This document shows positions 36,287-44,654 of a stretch of DNA of 64,000 nt, piece after piece; positions within the stretch are counted from its first letter, which is position 1; each line of letters begins with the position of its first letter. The translations under genes were made by a program, and so were the position numbers. Source of the DNA: Methanobacteriota archaeon (GTDB taxonomy: Archaea > Thermoplasmatota > Thermoplasmata > SG8-5 > JACRNV01); NCBI GenBank assembly GCA_016214785.1, contig JACRNV010000059.1:1-64000 (forward strand). The letters are read 5' to 3'. The notes below the pieces were generated by a model. It made no database searches. It had not been told where the DNA came from and was given only the letters and a program-made list of their open reading frames with translations.

Positions 36287-37762
36287 ATGCCGCTGCTCGA
36301 GGTCAAGGGGCTGGTCACTCACTTCAAGGTCAGGGACGGCTGGGTCAGGGCCGTGGACGATGTCTCCATCTCGCTCGAGGAGGGACGGACCCTCGGGCTC
36401 GTGGGGGAGTCCGGCTGCGGCAAGACGACGCTGGGCTACAGCATCACGCAGCTCCTGCCTTCCAACGCTGTCGTCAAGCAGGGCTCGATAATATTCAACG
36501 GCAAGGACCTGCTCGCAATCACCCGCAAGAAGGACGGCACCCTGCGCGAGTACCACCCGGACATTACCAAGATCAGGTGGAAGCAGATATCGATGATATT
36601 CCAGGGCGCGATGAACGCCTTCAACCCCGTATACAGGGTCGGGGACCAGATAATCGAGGCGATAAAGATACACGAGCCCGACGTGCCAAAGGACTACCCG
36701 TCGGGGCTGAAGCTCCACCAGATAGAGCTCGTCGAGCTGGCACGCAAGGCCGTACGCTCGAGCCTCCCGTACGGCAAGACCATAGAGAGCTCGGATCACA
36801 AGGAGATACGGCAGAAGGGCACCGAGATGATCCTCGCCTATGCGCAGATAGCCGAGCAGGCCGCGCAGGCACTCCTGGACAAGTATGGCGGCCAGTTCCT
36901 CAAGGACGGCAAGAAGATACCCGCCCACGTCCTGGTCGAGGATGCGCTCCCCCTGGTCAAGGCCAAGGCCCGTTCGATCCCGTTCCCGCCCGTGGGCCCG
37001 AACCACACGCCATCGGCCGTGGCCCACGACATAGCCACGTTGATAACGCGCTATCTAACAGACGAGGACCGGGCACTCCTCGGGGAGGGCGGGGCGGCGC
37101 GCAGGATGGCCGAGAACCTCGCCAACATGATAATCCGCTTCCCGAACGGGGCCGCCAAGCAGCGCGTGCGAGAGTTATACCGCTTCGTCGGAATACCCCT
37201 CGATAGAATCGACAACTACCCGCACGAGTACAGCGGCGGGATGAAGCAGCGCGCGATGATAGCCATGGCCCTGGTGCTTAACCCCAAGTTCATCATCGCC
37301 GACGAGCCCACGACCGCCCTGGACGTCATCATGCAGCGCAGGATACTCAAGGAGATGCAGAAGCTCCAGCGCGAGTTCCACATGTCTATGATAATCATCT
37401 CCCACGATGTGTCGGTGGTCGCGGAGATAGCCAACCACATCGCCGTCATGTACGCCGGAAAAGTGGTGGAGTACGGCGCCGCGCGGCAGATATTCAAGGA
37501 GACGGCGCACCCGTACGCGGAGGCCCTCCTCGGGGCGTTCCCGAGCATCAGGGGAGCGAAGAAGCGCCTTGCAACAATCCCTGGCAACCCGCCTAGCCTG
37601 CTCAACCCCCCCAAGGGCTGCAGGTTCCACCCGCGCTGCAGGTACGCGGGGGAGATTTGCGCGGCCAAGGAGCCGACGATGGTCGAGGTCGGCCCCGGGC
37701 ACTTCTCCCATTGCCACTTCGCGAGGGAGTTCGCGGCCAAGACCCTGGAGGTGAGGCGGTGA
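36287..37762 (+). CDS. dppD: Peptide ABC transporter ATPase, DppD type, with helical-domain insertion
   Basis: A 491-residue ATPase; DppD proteins usually have 320-340. Walker A is GLVGESGCGKTTLGY (about 42-56), Q-loop MIFQGAMNAFNP (about 104), signature YSGGMKQRAMIAM (about 315), Walker B FIIADEPTTALD and H-loop IIISHDVSVVAE. The C-terminal oligopeptide-transporter iron-sulfur-type cysteine cluster is present (GCRFHPRCRYAGEICAAKEP). Between Q-loop and signature about 150 extra residues, mostly helical and charged (such as EQAAQALLDKYGGQFLKDGK), enlarge the helical subdomain that touches the permease. The start follows the dppC stop by one base. Confidence 0.9.
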   Translation: MPLLEVKGLVTHFKVRDGWVRAVDDVSISLEEGRTLGLVGESGCGKTTLGYSITQLLPSNAVVKQGSIIFNGKDLLAITRKKDGTLREYHPDITKIRWKQISMIFQGAMNAFNPVYRVGDQIIEAIKIHEPDVPKDYPSGLKLHQIELVELARKAVRSSLPYGKTIESSDHKEIRQKGTEMILAYAQIAEQAAQALLDKYGGQFLKDGKKIPAHVLVEDALPLVKAKARSIPFPPVGPNHTPSAVAHDIATLITRYLTDEDRALLGEGGAARRMAENLANMIIRFPNGAAKQRVRELYRFVGIPLDRIDNYPHEYSGGMKQRAMIAMALVLNPKFIIADEPTTALDVIMQRRILKEMQKLQREFHMSMIIISHDVSVVAEIANHIAVMYAGKVVEYGAARQIFKETAHPYAEALLGAFPSIRGAKKRLATIPGNPPSLLNPPKGCRFHPRCRYAGEICAAKEPTMVEVGPGHFSHCHFAREFAAKTLEVRR

Positions 37763-38808
37763 AGGAACTCGTGCTCAGGGTCGAGAACCTCACGAAGCTC
37801 TTCCCGCTGAAGAAGAGCCTTCTCTCGCGCGGGCCGGACAGCTTCGTGCACGCCGTCGAGGACGTGAGCCTCGATGTCTACCACGGCGAAGTGCTGGGCG
37901 TCGTCGGCGAGTCGGGCTGCGGCAAGACAACGGTCGGCCGGCTCCTCACGAGGCTCGAGACGCCGACGCGCGGCTCCATACGGTTCATGGACGTCGACAT
38001 AGCCACCCTTCGGAAAAAGAACCTCAGGCAGTTCAGGCGAAGGATGCAGATGATTTTCCAGGACCCGTACGAGTCGCTGAATCCGCGCTTCACGGTCGAG
38101 CAGGCCGTCGGCGACCCGCTGATAGTGCACGAGCCCGACCAGTCGGACGAGGAGCGCAGGGCGCGCATCGTGAAAGCCCTCGAGGACGCAGGGCTTAGGC
38201 CGGCCGAGGACATAATGGACAGGTACCCGCACGAGATGAGCGGGGGGCAGAGGCAGCGCGCGGCCATCGCGCGCGCGCTGGTCGTCGACCCGAAGTTCAT
38301 CGTCGCCGACGAGCCCGTCTCCATGCTCGACGTTTCCATCAGGGCCGGCGTCATGAACCTCATGCTCGACCTCCGCGACAAGTACGGCATCCCGTACATC
38401 TTCATCACGCACGATGTGGCCGTCGCCCGGTACATGTCCGACCGCATCGCGGTCATGTACCTGGGCAACATCGTGGAGGTGGGGGAGACCGAGGAGATCA
38501 TCTTCAAGCCCGCGCACCCGTACACGAGGGCGCTGCTCTCCGCCGTCCCCGTGCCGGACCCGGACTACGAGCACAGGGACGTGCCCATCAAGGGGGACAT
38601 ACCGAGCCCAATCAACCTCCCGAAGGGCTGCAGGTTCAGGCAGCGCTGCCCCTACGCGCAGGAGGCGTGCTCCAAGCCGGACCTGGGCCCGGTCGAGGTG
38701 TCCAAAGGCCACTTCGTGCTCTGCTGGTTCGCGCAGAAGTTCCACGAGAACCCGCCCGACATAGAGATGCCGAGCATGGACATGGGCGACGAGGGCGAGG
38801 GGAATTGA
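37759..38808 (+). CDS. dppF: Peptide ABC transporter ATPase, DppF type
   Basis: A 349-residue ATPase of normal size, second nucleotide-binding subunit of the transporter. Walker A GVVGESGCGKTTVGRLL, Q-loop MIFQDPYESLNPRF, signature MSGGQRQRAAIARAL, Walker B FIVADEPVSMLDVS and H-loop FITHDVAVARY are intact. The C-terminus has the family cysteine cluster (GCRFRQRCPYAQEACSKPDL). Start GTG 37759 overlaps the dppD stop (GTGA), with GGAGGTGA seven bases upstream. The 3' end overlaps the next small membrane protein gene, keeping the chain of coupled genes unbroken. Confidence 0.92.
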   Translation: MKELVLRVENLTKLFPLKKSLLSRGPDSFVHAVEDVSLDVYHGEVLGVVGESGCGKTTVGRLLTRLETPTRGSIRFMDVDIATLRKKNLRQFRRRMQMIFQDPYESLNPRFTVEQAVGDPLIVHEPDQSDEERRARIVKALEDAGLRPAEDIMDRYPHEMSGGQRQRAAIARALVVDPKFIVADEPVSMLDVSIRAGVMNLMLDLRDKYGIPYIFITHDVAVARYMSDRIAVMYLGNIVEVGETEEIIFKPAHPYTRALLSAVPVPDPDYEHRDVPIKGDIPSPINLPKGCRFRQRCPYAQEACSKPDLGPVEVSKGHFVLCWFAQKFHENPPDIEMPSMDMGDEGEGN

Positions 38809-39479
38809 ACGCCCGCGGAATCACTCGCACGCGCGCTGTCTGGCTCGCGCTCGTCTGCCTCTCTATTGCGTTCCTTGTATTCAGCGCCGGCACGGCCTAC
38901 CAGTACACGCAGGTGTCAGAGACCAAGGTCATGCTGGAGATGGGCGCCGTGCCGCAGTTCGTTCTTCTCAGAAACTCTACAGGCGCGCTGGAGAGGCTCA
39001 TCCTCGACCTGGGCATTACAGTAGTGAACATCGGCCCCAGGGACGTGAATCTCTGGGTCGTCGCTTACAAGGCCTGGCTCAGGGACTACGAGGCCGAGGC
39101 GTTCCCGCAGATGCCCAGGGCATTGGATGACGCCAAGGTCGAGGGACAGAACGGCACGACCTACTGGGCGAGGGCATTCTCCGCGTCATTCACCATCGAT
39201 GACGCTGTCCTGGCCCGTGGCGAGCGCTCGTTCGCCCTCTCGATAAATGCATCGAGGCCGGGGAACGAGACGCTCTTCAAAACCGTCGAGGACATCGCGC
39301 GCTACGCCGCACGAAGCCGCTACCTGAACGACAGCTCGCTCGAATGGCTCCAGTTCGCCAACGCCGTGCTTTTTGTATCTGGCGTGCCGCGCGACCCGTC
39401 GAGCTTCACGGGCGCGCAGAACTGGGTCCCGCTCATCCAGCGCACGGTCGGCTACGACATTGGGCCGGGGGGGAGTTGA
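38805..39479 (+). CDS. Transporter-linked single-helix membrane protein, unknown family
   Basis: A 224-residue protein starting at TTG 38805, which overlaps the dppF stop (TTGA) behind GAGGGGAA. One N-terminal helix (AVWLALVCLSIAFLVFSAGTAY) is followed by an outside domain of about 190 residues rich in beta-strand patterns (LERLILDLGITVVNIGPRDVNLW) with several N-glycosylation-like NxT/S sites. I recognise no family. The strict translational coupling to the transporter genes before it and to the membrane protein after it argues for a part in the same machine, perhaps an accessory or assembly subunit. Confidence 0.65.
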   Translation: MNARGITRTRAVWLALVCLSIAFLVFSAGTAYQYTQVSETKVMLEMGAVPQFVLLRNSTGALERLILDLGITVVNIGPRDVNLWVVAYKAWLRDYEAEAFPQMPRALDDAKVEGQNGTTYWARAFSASFTIDDAVLARGERSFALSINASRPGNETLFKTVEDIARYAARSRYLNDSSLEWLQFANAVLFVSGVPRDPSSFTGAQNWVPLIQRTVGYDIGPGGS

Positions 39480-39919
39480 TGGCCGCCAAGGTCTTTCTGA
39501 GGAGGGCGTGGCTGGTGACCGCCTCTTCGCTCCTTTGTGCGCCCGCGCTCGCCTACCTCTACTTCGCGGCATTCCTGCCGACGCTCTGCTGGCCGTTCCA
39601 GCAGGCCATCCACCCGCTCTTCCCGATTTTCGTGGCGGGGCTCTTCGGCCTATTCCTCGGCATACTCACCGATTGCCTCGAGGACGCCATCTACGCCACT
39701 TTCCTCTCGGTCGCGCTCGGGGCGGTCTTCGCCGTCGTGATAGCCATCTCGCCCATTTCCAGCCCCTACCTCTCGAACGCCATACCCGGCGATCTGATCG
39801 GGCAGGCGCTGAAGGCGATGATCCCCGTGATACTCGCTTCGCTTCTCTCGGTGTTCATCGCGGCGTTCCTCGGCAACCTCGCGCAGGAGAAGTGGTTCCC
39901 CGACGAGGGGGAGGGGTGA
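39479..39919 (+). CDS. Transporter-linked four-helix membrane protein, unknown family
   Basis: A 146-residue protein whose ATG shares bases with the preceding stop (TGATG). Four hydrophobic helices (LVTASSLLCAPALAYLYFAA; LFPIFVAGLFGLFLGILTDC; TFLSVALGAVFAVVIAISPI; MIPVILASLLSVFIAAFLGN) and a short charged C-terminus. No family recognised. It ends the run of coupled transporter genes; the next gene, for CoA synthesis, starts one base after its stop. Confidence 0.65.
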   Translation: MAAKVFLRRAWLVTASSLLCAPALAYLYFAAFLPTLCWPFQQAIHPLFPIFVAGLFGLFLGILTDCLEDAIYATFLSVALGAVFAVVIAISPISSPYLSNAIPGDLIGQALKAMIPVILASLLSVFIAAFLGNLAQEKWFPDEGEG

Positions 39920-39920
39920 T

Positions 39921-40664
39921 ATGCGCGTCCCCAAGAGACATCCCCGTTACAAGTCGTTGAGGACGCGCGAGATCCTCTCGGAGATGATGGAGAGGGGCAT
40001 CGTCGCGCGGACGGGCCTCATAGCCCACGGGCGGGGCGAGGCGTTCGACTACTTCCTCGGGGAGCGCACGCCGCCGGAGGCGTCGCTAGCCGCCTCCGTC
40101 GCTGCCTTCAAACTGGCGAATGCCCGGTCTCCGGTCATCTCCGTGAACGGCAACGTCGCCGCGCTCGCGGGGAAGGAGATAATCAAATTATCCAGGGAGA
40201 TACCAGCGAAGCTCGAGGTCAACCTCTTCCACAGGAGCGAGGGGCGCATCGACCTCGTGGTCGATTTCATGGAGTCGCTGGGCGCGAGGGGCGTCCTGGG
40301 CCGGAGTGCGAGGCGACGCATACCGGGGCTCGAGCAGCCGCGCGGGAGGTGCTCCGAGGGCATCTACGGCGCGGACGTGGTGCTCGTTCCGCTGGAGGAC
40401 GGCGACCGGGCGCAGGCCTTGAAGGCGTTCGGCAAGCTCGTCATCGCCATCGATCTGAATCCGATGTCCAGGACGGCGCTGGTCGCGGACGTAACAATCG
40501 TCGATGAGCTGACAAGGTCCATACCCATGCTCGAGCGCCATGTGCGCGGGGCCAAGGCCGAGCCCGCGCGTTACGCCAAATTGGTCAAGGGCTTCGACAA
40601 CCATCAGAATCTTCTCGCCGTGCGGGACAGGATGGCGCGTAGGCTGATGGAGGAATCGAGATGA
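39921..40664 (+). CDS. 4-phosphopantoate--beta-alanine ligase (archaeal phosphopantothenate synthetase)
   Basis: A 247-residue enzyme of the archaeal PPS family (COG1701, DUF137), which joins 4-phosphopantoate and beta-alanine with ATP in the archaeal route to coenzyme A. Highly characteristic blocks are visible: HPRYKSLRTREIL, GIVARTGLIAHGRGEAFDYF, PVISVNGNVAALAG, KLEVNLFHRSEGRIDLV, GIYGADVVLVPLEDGDRAQA and VIAIDLNPMSRTA. Length fits. ATG 39921 has GGGGGAGGGGTGAT before it. It overlaps the following dehydrogenase gene by four bases (ATGA). Being absent from bacteria, this gene supports the archaeal origin of the window. Confidence 0.93.
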   Translation: MRVPKRHPRYKSLRTREILSEMMERGIVARTGLIAHGRGEAFDYFLGERTPPEASLAASVAAFKLANARSPVISVNGNVAALAGKEIIKLSREIPAKLEVNLFHRSEGRIDLVVDFMESLGARGVLGRSARRRIPGLEQPRGRCSEGIYGADVVLVPLEDGDRAQALKAFGKLVIAIDLNPMSRTALVADVTIVDELTRSIPMLERHVRGAKAEPARYAKLVKGFDNHQNLLAVRDRMARRLMEESR

Positions 40665-42053
40665 AAGAATACGATGCGATAGCCATAGGCACGGGCTCGG
40701 CGTTGATAGTCATCGACGCTATGGCGAGCAGGAACCCGGGAAGAAATACGCCATCATAGACAAGGACGAGCCCGGCGGCATCTGCCTCACGCGCGGGTGC
40801 ATCCCGAGCAAGCTTCTGCTCTATCCGGCCGACCTCGTGCGGACGATACAGGGCGCGGGGGAGATCGGCATTGATGCTGAGATACGGAAGGTGGATTTCG
40901 CGAAGGTCATGGCGCGCATGCGCACCATCATCGACGGCGACATCGCGGAGATACGAAAGGCATTGTCGAGTTCGGCGAACACAGATTATTACAGTTCCGC
41001 GGCGGAGTTCGCCGCGCCGTACACCCTTAAGGTCGGCAGCGAGACGATAAAATCGAAGACGATCATCCTCGGCACAGGCTCCAGAACGGCCATCCCCAAC
41101 GTCCCGGGCCTGTCCGAGGCCGGCCACCTCACGAGCGATTCCATCCTTCACCTCAAGAAGCTCCCCGAGAGCGTGGCCATCATCGGCGGGGGCTACATCG
41201 CGGCCGAGTACGGCCACTTCCTATCGGCGATGGGCGCGAAGGTGACGATAATCGGCAGGAACGCCCAGTTCATCCCCGAGGAGGAGCCCGAGGTCTCGTG
41301 GGCGGCAAAGTCGGAGATGTCGAGGCGCATGGCAATCTTCACCTATCACGAAGCAATCAGGATAGAAAAGGCGATGATGGGCGGAAAGTCCATCATCGCC
41401 CGCGACAGGGCGACGGGGAAGGAAGTCAAGGTCTCCGCCAGCGAGGTATTGGTGGCATCGGGCCGCATTTCCAACTCTGACATATTGCACCCCGAGCGCG
41501 CGGGCGTCGCCGTGGATGCAAAGGGCTGGATAGTCGTGAACGAGAGGCTCGAAACGTCCCAGCCCGGCATCTACGCGCTCGGCGACGCCACCGGCAAATG
41601 GCTCTTCAGACACAAGGCCAACCACGACGCCAAGGTGCTCTACGAGAACATCGTGCTCGGCAAACATGCGACCGTCGATTACCGCGCCGTCCCGCACGCC
41701 GTCTTCTGCCACCCGGAGATTGCGAGCTTCGGCATGCGCGAGGCCGAGGCGGCGAAGGCGCTGGGGCAGAGCAACATCGGCATCGGCTTCGAGAGCTACG
41801 CCAACACCGGCAAGGGCATGGCCATGAACGTCAAGCTCGGCTTCTGCAAGGTCATCGTCGAGCACAAGACCGGCAAGCTGTTGGGCGCGCACATCGTCGG
41901 CCCGCAGGCGGGATATCGGAGATAAACAGCGCCATGCACATCCACCCGGCGCTCAGCGAGGTCGTGTCGCGCGCCTGCAGGAACCTCGTCCCCATCGAAC
42001 ATTACCACCACACGCTCGGACACTTGTTCGGAACGGCGGGGCACGGACATTGA
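40661..42053 (+). pseudogene. lpd: Dihydrolipoamide dehydrogenase-like gene with two frameshifts
   Basis: A pyridine nucleotide-disulfide oxidoreductase of the E3 type. The start (MKEYDAIAIGTGSA) is in one frame up to about NPG near 40740. The FAD/disulfide part (IIDKDEPGGICLTRGCIPSK, redox cysteines C-x4-C) through NAD-binding (AIIGGGYIAAEYGHF) runs in a second frame to 41925. The final HIHPALSEVVSRACRNL, with the catalytic His-Glu pair, is in a third frame ending at 42053. Together they give a complete protein of about 460 residues. The frames are otherwise well kept, so this is either a recently decayed gene or assembly/sequencing error at two places. No 2-oxoacid dehydrogenase genes are near. 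Confidence 0.8.
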
Positions 42054-42180
42054 TTGTTTGAATCCATTGAACGAAAATAAGTTGGAGGGGATGGAACCAC
42101 CCCTCAAAGAAGTCTCTCCAGTGAATCCTATCAATGGTAAGCTATTTACCCTACCTCCCTAATCGTATCGGCGGTGCACG

Positions 42181-43635
42181 ATGCCGTGGAACGGACCTTT
42201 GCGCAAGCTCGACGAGTTCAGGCAGGAGCTGTCCAGGGACTACAAGAGCGGGATGCGCACGACGGGCCTGATATTCGCCGACGACGCCATGATGGCGCAG
42301 ATCCGCAAGGACGACGCCCCCGAGCAGGTGGCTAACGTAGCCACGCTTCCGGGCATCGTCGGCAGCTCGATGGCCATGCCCGACATCCACTGGGGCTACG
42401 GCTTCCCCATCGGCGGCGTCGCTGCCATGGACTCCGAGAAGGGGGTCGTCTCCCCGGGCGGGGTAGGGTTTGACATCAACTGCGGCGTCAGGCTCGTGCG
42501 CACCAATCTCCGCGTCAAGGACGTCCAGAGCAAGGTCAAGGACCTCATAGATTCCATTTTCGTCAACGTGCCGTCGGGCCTGGGCTCGCACGGCAAGGTT
42601 CGCCTCTCCCGCTCCGACATCGACAAAGTGCTGGACACGGGCATGGAGTGGGCAGTGGAGAAAGGATATGGATGGGCGGAAGACCTGCAGAACTGCGAGG
42701 ACGGCGGCAGGATGCCCACGGCCGATTCCTCGAAGGTGAGCCAGAAGGCCAAGGAGCGGGGGATGCCCCAGTTAGGGAGCCTGGGCGCAGGCAACCACTT
42801 CCTGGAAGTTCAGAAGGTCGCCGAGATTTACGAGCCTGAAATCGCGAAGGCCTTTGGCATAAACGAGGTCGACCAGGTCATGGTCATGATCCACACCGGC
42901 TCCAGGGGCGCGGGCCATCAGATCGCCACGGACTACCTGAGCGAGATGGAGCACGCGCTCCGAAGGTACAACTTCAACCTCCCCGACCGGCAGTTAGCTT
43001 GCGCGCCGGTGAATTCCAAGGAGGCGGACGACTACTTCAAGGCCATGTCCGCGGGCGCCAACTACGCCTGGGCGAACAGGCAGCTCATCCTCCACTGGGT
43101 GCGCGAGTCTTTTGAAAATGTGATGAGGCAGAAGGCCGACGCCCTCGGCATGCAGATGGTCTACGACGTCTGCCACAACATCGCCAAGCTCGAGGAGCAC
43201 ACTGTGGACGGCAAGCGCCAGAAGCTCTACGTGCACAGGAAGGGCGCGACGCGGGCGTTCGCCGCCGGGCGGAACGAGGTGAACGCCAAGTACAGGGACA
43301 TCGGCCAGCCAGTGCTGATACCCGGCGACATGGGAACGGCCAGCTACGTCCTCGTGGGCACGGAGCTCGCCATGAAGGAGACCTTCGGCTCGACGTGCCA
43401 CGGCGCCGGGCGCATAATGTCGCGCAACGAGGCCATCCGCAGGTTCACTTCGAGCGGCATCACGCAGGAGCTGGCGGCGAAAGGCATCTACGTGCGCGCG
43501 GCGAGCAAGGATGTCCTGACGGAGGAGGCGCCGTCGGCGTACAAGCGCGTCGGGGATGTTGTGAGGGTCGCGCACGGCGCGGGCATATCGAGGATGGTTG
43601 CGAAGATGGTGCCGATGGGTGTCATGAAAGGGTGA
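42181..43635 (+). CDS. rtcB: RtcB RNA-splicing ligase
   Basis: A 484-residue RtcB, which joins 2',3'-cyclic phosphate and 5'-OH RNA ends using GTP and manganese, sealing tRNA exons after intron removal in archaea. Recognisable are MPDIHWGYGFPIGGVAA, the metal site VGFDINCGVRL (about 95-105), LGSLGAGNHFLEVQ, MIHTGSRGAGHQI and the guanylylated histidine block STCHGAGRIMSR (His about 407). The C-terminus VVRVAHGAGISR is complete. ATG 42181; a TATA-like GCTATTTACC lies about 35 bases upstream. It stands alone. The same enzyme might also act on the pre-16S ends produced by the processing stem seen at 16S. Confidence 0.96.
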   Translation: MPWNGPLRKLDEFRQELSRDYKSGMRTTGLIFADDAMMAQIRKDDAPEQVANVATLPGIVGSSMAMPDIHWGYGFPIGGVAAMDSEKGVVSPGGVGFDINCGVRLVRTNLRVKDVQSKVKDLIDSIFVNVPSGLGSHGKVRLSRSDIDKVLDTGMEWAVEKGYGWAEDLQNCEDGGRMPTADSSKVSQKAKERGMPQLGSLGAGNHFLEVQKVAEIYEPEIAKAFGINEVDQVMVMIHTGSRGAGHQIATDYLSEMEHALRRYNFNLPDRQLACAPVNSKEADDYFKAMSAGANYAWANRQLILHWVRESFENVMRQKADALGMQMVYDVCHNIAKLEEHTVDGKRQKLYVHRKGATRAFAAGRNEVNAKYRDIGQPVLIPGDMGTASYVLVGTELAMKETFGSTCHGAGRIMSRNEAIRRFTSSGITQELAAKGIYVRAASKDVLTEEAPSAYKRVGDVVRVAHGAGISRMVAKMVPMGVMKG

Positions 43636-43736
43636 ATGCGTTACCTTTCATCAGGCGATTGAAGGCTGAAGAGGTCTCCAACCGGATTATAGAGCTAAAA
43701 ACAGAAAAGTGAAAGGGTTTTGAGCGCAGAGTGTCC

Positions 43737-44261
43737 TCAGGTCGGTCCGCCGCCGCCGCTCAACGGCCAGACAGAGTTCACGTATGTACCGACGAGATTC
43801 ATCGTGTATGGCCTGCGGTCGATCCTCAGATGCCCGGTCAGGGTTATGTCCGCGGTGGTGTAGTAGTAGAACGGCGCAGGGGATACGGACGTGTAGTTGG
43901 TGACTGTTCCAGATAGTATCTCGCCCGAGAAGAACGTCACGACAATCGTGCCAGCAGTCACGTTGATGGCATAACCCGTTATGTTCTTCTGGTACTCGAC
44001 ACCGTCGATTATCACGTACGCCGGAAATCCTTCTTCCGGTACCGGGGTGGGTATGCTGGTGTGCCACGTGAAGTGGAACTCCGCTGGGACTTTCCTTCCA
44101 CCTCCACCTCCGTTGCCAAAGCCGAATTTGGCCGTTCCGGTCGCATTTATGCTGGTAGTCACGTTCTGGTCCGCCGCCGCCGGCATCGCGGCCAGCGAGA
44201 GCATCGCAATCGCCACGAGTATGGTGGCAACAGTCAGGTACACCTTACGTATATTGCTCAT
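43737..44261 (-). CDS. Secreted protein of unknown function
   Basis: A 174-residue protein with a clear signal peptide (VYLTVATILVAIAMLSLAAMPAAADQ), a glycine-rich linker (FGFGNGGGGGRKV) and a beta-rich domain with several NxT/S sites, ending in another glycine-proline run. No membrane anchor. GGGAGG lies 8-9 bases before the ATG, the best ribosome binding site in this neighbourhood. No family recognised. It converges on rtcB and is read away from mutS. Confidence 0.6.
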   Translation of the reverse strand: MSNIRKVYLTVATILVAIAMLSLAAMPAAADQNVTTSINATGTAKFGFGNGGGGGRKVPAEFHFTWHTSIPTPVPEEGFPAYVIIDGVEYQKNITGYAINVTAGTIVVTFFSGEILSGTVTNYTSVSPAPFYYYTTADITLTGHLRIDRRPYTMNLVGTYVNSVWPLSGGGGPT

Positions 44262-44654
44262 ATTGTTTTCCTCCCATTCTCCGTACCGACACTATTTGCC
44301 GTCAGTGTCCGACGCGGGCATTGTCTCAGGATTGTAGTATTCATAGGTTAAATGCCCCGTAAGGCGATAGGTAAAGACATATTTAAGAATAACTATATCG
44401 ATTTATTTTTATGTAATGCACATACCTAAAAAAATGAACTTTTCAATAAAAAACATGTATGATTCTTTATAAACAATCGCTTAATCTTCGCGTAAGCCAG
44501 CACCGCGAAGCCGGAGAAGAACATCGGCCACATGACCGGCCGCGCCGAAGAGCCATATGCCGACCGCTTCCCCTGCCGCGACCCAACAATTTTATCCTCC
44601 GCTTCGATACACCTCCTCATCGGGGGGCAAGCAACGGCGCAGGATCTTCCGCTG
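44262..44654. other. Divergent intergenic region between the secreted-protein gene and mutS
   Basis: About 390 bases, AT-rich from 44340 to 44480. AATTTTATC at 44588-44596 is a plausible TATA box for mutS. No RNA gene or convincing coding frame is seen; a frame that runs into mutS from 44532 has no family similarity. Confidence 0.55.
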
